Shown: in pieces, positions 13,746 through 15,493 of the stretch
Layout: every line of letters begins with the position of its first letter
Position numbering within the stretch: the first letter of the stretch is position 1
Assembly (NCBI GenBank): GCA_964573115.1
Contig: CAZNIP010000072.1
Coordinates: 1 to 15,493, forward strand
Source of the DNA: CAYOID01 sp964573115
GTDB taxonomy: Bacteria; Desulfobacterota; Desulfovibrionia; Desulfovibrionales; Desulfothermaceae
Direction: 5' to 3'
Length of the DNA stretch: 15,493 nucleotides
Made by a program: the position numbers and the translations under genes
Notes under the pieces: generated by a model
Told to the model about the DNA's origin: nothing
Database searches by the model: none
The model's input: the letters and a program-made list of their open reading frames with translations, nothing else

Positions 13746-14309
13746 ATGCTGACTCGAGAACACGCCATGACCCTTTTGAACGAGCACGGCATCCAGGAAG
13801 GACTGCTCCATCATGCTTTGGAGACAGAGGCCGTGATGCGCGGGCTGGCCCGGCGACTGGGGGGTGATGAAGAGCTCTGGGGGCTGGCCGGTTTGCTCCA
13901 CGACCTGGATTTCCCCGAAACAAAAGACGAACCAGACCGTCACGGCATGGTCACGGCCCAGGAACTGGAAGGCCTGCTCCCCGAAGAGGGTTTACAGGCC
14001 ATTCGGGCTCACAACTCGGAAATGAACGGGACCGAACCGGCTTCGAGCTTTGATTTCGCCCTGCGTTGCGGGGAAACGGTCACCGGCCTGATCTCGGCCA
14101 ATGCCCTGGTTCGACCTCAGGGCATGCAGGGCATGAAGCCCAAGAGTTTGAAAAAAAAGATGAAGGACAAGAGCTTTGCCGCCAATGTCAACCGGGAGCG
14201 CCTTCAGGAGTGCGACAGGATCGGTCTGGACCTGGCCGAGTTTCTGCAGATTGCCATTGCAGCCTTTGAACCCATTGCCGAGGACGTCGGGCTGGCAGCA
14301 ACCCAGTGA
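13746..14309 (+). CDS. HD-superfamily predicted hydrolase
   Basis: The 187-residue protein belongs to the small HD hydrolases related to COG2316. Metal-site candidates are His22/His23 (HHALETE), the His52-Asp53 doublet (LLHDLDF), His66 (DRHG) and His89 (RAHNSE). WGLAGLLHDLDF and TGLISANALVRP are family-typical phrases. In the segment where relatives usually have Asp before the TGLI strand, this protein reads CGETVTGLI, so Glu110 may replace the last metal-binding Asp. The substrate is unknown; HD enzymes cleave nucleotides or other phosphoesters. GGAGG a few bases before ATG 13746 sets the start; a GTG at 13731 overlapping the UbiB stop would add five residues. It is the last gene of the phasin-UbiB operon and converges on the acyl-CoA dehydrogenase gene 38 bp away. 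Confidence 0.85.
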   Translation: MLTREHAMTLLNEHGIQEGLLHHALETEAVMRGLARRLGGDEELWGLAGLLHDLDFPETKDEPDRHGMVTAQELEGLLPEEGLQAIRAHNSEMNGTEPASSFDFALRCGETVTGLISANALVRPQGMQGMKPKSLKKKMKDKSFAANVNRERLQECDRIGLDLAEFLQIAIAAFEPIAEDVGLAATQ

Positions 14310-14347
14310 CGCGTCCTGGACGTGAAACCTCTGTCATGGACTCGAGG

Positions 14348-15493
14348 CTAGGCCTCCGAAGCCTCCTCCTGCTCCTGGAACTCCTCTGAGCCGTGCAGGA
14401 TGGATGCATGGGTGGTCATGCAGGTCACCTCGTCGGAGAGCACGGCTTCGTGCATGGACCTGAGCCGGGGCCTGGCCAGGGCGATGAAGGTCCTGGCCAC
14501 ATCCTGCTTTCTGGAGGAGTGGAGCCCATCCATGCAGACCAGGTAGCTCATGATGGTCTCCGCAGTCATGTCCACGATCCTTCTGGCATGATACTCCTGA
14601 AAGGCCGGGTCGTTTTTGGTCTTGACGTGGGCGATCGCCTCCTCCAGCCAGGCCCGAAAGGTCTGGGCCCGGGCAAAGAGATCCTGGACGGGGGCAAAAT
14701 CATGACGGTCTTCATACTCATTGAGAATCTCCAGGGCCGCACCGGTCATGATGCCGCCGATGGCCGCAACGACCTGGAGCTGGGTCGTCCCCTCGTAGAT
14801 GTTGGTGATCCGGGCATCCCGGTAGTAGCGCTCGGCATTGAAATCTGTGGTGTACCCGGTGCCGCCGTGAACCTGAATGGCGTCGTAGCAGACCCTGTTG
14901 GCCATCTCTGAAGTGTATCCCTTGACCAGGGGGGTCAGCAGGGAAGCCCACCTGGAGTACCGCTTCAAGTCGTCCTTGAGGTCGTCCTTGAGCTCAGGAT
15001 GGCCCTCGACCCTTTCCTCCAGCCCCTCCTTGATGTCCACCACCCGCGACGTTTCATAGAGCAGGCTCCTGCCGGCCTCGATGGAGACGCGCATGTCGGT
15101 GAGCATTTCATACACGGCTGCAAAATCGAGGATCGGCTTCTTGAACTGCGTCCTTTCCCGGGCATAGCTGAAGGCGTCCCGATAGGCGGCTTCGGCTATC
15201 CCCACCGCCTGGGCGGCGACGCCCAGCCTGGCGCCGTTCATCAGGGACATGGTGTACTTGACCAAACCCATCTTCCTCTTGCCCAGGAGTTCAGCCGGGG
15301 CGTTGTTGAACTGCAGCTCGCAGGTCGGGGAGCCGTGAATGCCGAGCTTTTTTTCGATCCTGCGGACCTTCATGTGTCCATCCCGTTCGTAGATGAACAG
15401 AGATATGCCCCGACCGCCGGAGATCCTGGGCTCCGAACGGGCCATGACCAGGGAGACGTCGGCGCAGCCGTTGGTGATGAACCGCTTGACCCC
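14348..15493 (-). CDS. Acyl-CoA dehydrogenase, long type (partial, N-terminus outside window)
   Basis: The frame is open to the right edge, so the true start lies outside; 381 residues are visible. The family uses FAD to introduce a trans-2,3 double bond into acyl-CoA, passing electrons to ETF. At the edge FITNGCADVSLVMAR matches the mid beta-domain. ERTQFKKPILDF, QVHGGTGYTTDFNAERYYRD and NIYEGTTQLQ follow; the glutamate in YEGT is the expected catalytic base. A charged insertion (KEGLEERVEGHPELKDDLKDDL) before the TPLVKGY helix, plus about 130 residues after the active-site helix, mark the long form of roughly 600 residues with an extra C-terminal domain. Such members act on varied acyl-CoAs, so the substrate is not predictable. 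A 12-bp tandem duplication lies inside the insertion. Confidence 0.95.
   Translation of the reverse strand, partial: GVKRFITNGCADVSLVMARSEPRISGGRGISLFIYERDGHMKVRRIEKKLGIHGSPTCELQFNNAPAELLGKRKMGLVKYTMSLMNGARLGVAAQAVGIAEAAYRDAFSYARERTQFKKPILDFAAVYEMLTDMRVSIEAGRSLLYETSRVVDIKEGLEERVEGHPELKDDLKDDLKRYSRWASLLTPLVKGYTSEMANRVCYDAIQVHGGTGYTTDFNAERYYRDARITNIYEGTTQLQVVAAIGGIMTGAALEILNEYEDRHDFAPVQDLFARAQTFRAWLEEAIAHVKTKNDPAFQEYHARRIVDMTAETIMSYLVCMDGLHSSRKQDVARTFIALARPRLRSMHEAVLSDEVTCMTTHASILHGSEEFQEQEEASEA
14969..14992. repeat. 12-bp perfect tandem duplication within the acyl-CoA dehydrogenase gene
   Basis: GTCGTCCTTGAG occurs twice head to tail (14969-14980 and 14981-14992). In frame it encodes a doubled LKDD unit on the minus strand. 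It lies in the charged insertion, away from catalytic motifs, and keeps the frame. Confidence 0.85.

Noticed and set aside
12409..13923. 504-codon open frame antisense to the UbiB and HD genes
   Set aside because: It spans two real genes on the opposite strand and its translation is rich in G, D, L, Q and H with no motif. It is a GC-bias shadow.
14310..14347. Terminator between the HD and acyl-CoA dehydrogenase genes
   Set aside because: The 38-bp convergent spacer has no stable hairpin beyond trivial GTCC/GGAC pairing and no T-run.

Overview
The window is a GC-rich, densely packed stretch of bacterial chromosome with twelve protein genes, the last one cut by the right edge. I see no rRNA, tRNA, CRISPR array, insertion sequence or phage gene. 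High GC at third codon positions, a menaquinone-era gene set (long acyl-CoA dehydrogenase, Trk potassium uptake, a UbiB-family protein beside a phasin-like protein) and a REC-PP2C-kinase partner-switch protein suggest a proteobacterium. A sulfate-reducer-like member of the former Deltaproteobacteria (Desulfovibrionales or relatives) fits best. That placement is inferred from general resemblance, not from a marker gene.

Layout. At the left edge a short heptanucleotide repeat and a strong hairpin lie just past the end of tlyA (minus strand), a 2'-O-ribose rRNA methyltransferase. A 197-bp divergent region with two overlapping candidate promoters separates tlyA from a long plus-strand run: gap (glyceraldehyde-3-phosphate dehydrogenase), dnaE (replicative polymerase alpha subunit), queD (6-carboxytetrahydropterin synthase), dtd (D-aminoacyl-tRNA deacylase), a receiver-PP2C-anti-sigma-kinase fusion, and a STAS anti-sigma-factor antagonist. 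Spacings in this run are 74, 54, 1, 32 and 2 bp, so at least queD to STAS looks like one transcript.

The run ends convergently against trkH and trkA (minus strand, transcribed trkA then trkH), a complete Trk potassium uptake system. A roughly 400-bp non-coding region then separates trkA from a second plus-strand operon: a phasin-like coiled-coil protein, a UbiB/ABC1 atypical kinase with two C-terminal membrane segments, and an HD-superfamily hydrolase. This operon converges on a partial long-chain-type acyl-CoA dehydrogenase on the minus strand that runs off the right end.

How the genes work together. Most are housekeeping. The most system-like unit is the fusion protein plus STAS protein (6582-8467). 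It carries everything a partner switch needs except its final target: an input receiver, a phosphatase, a kinase and a phosphorylatable antagonist. No sigma factor or FlgM-like protein is encoded nearby. The second unit of interest is phasin-like/UbiB/HD, whose joint role is not known.
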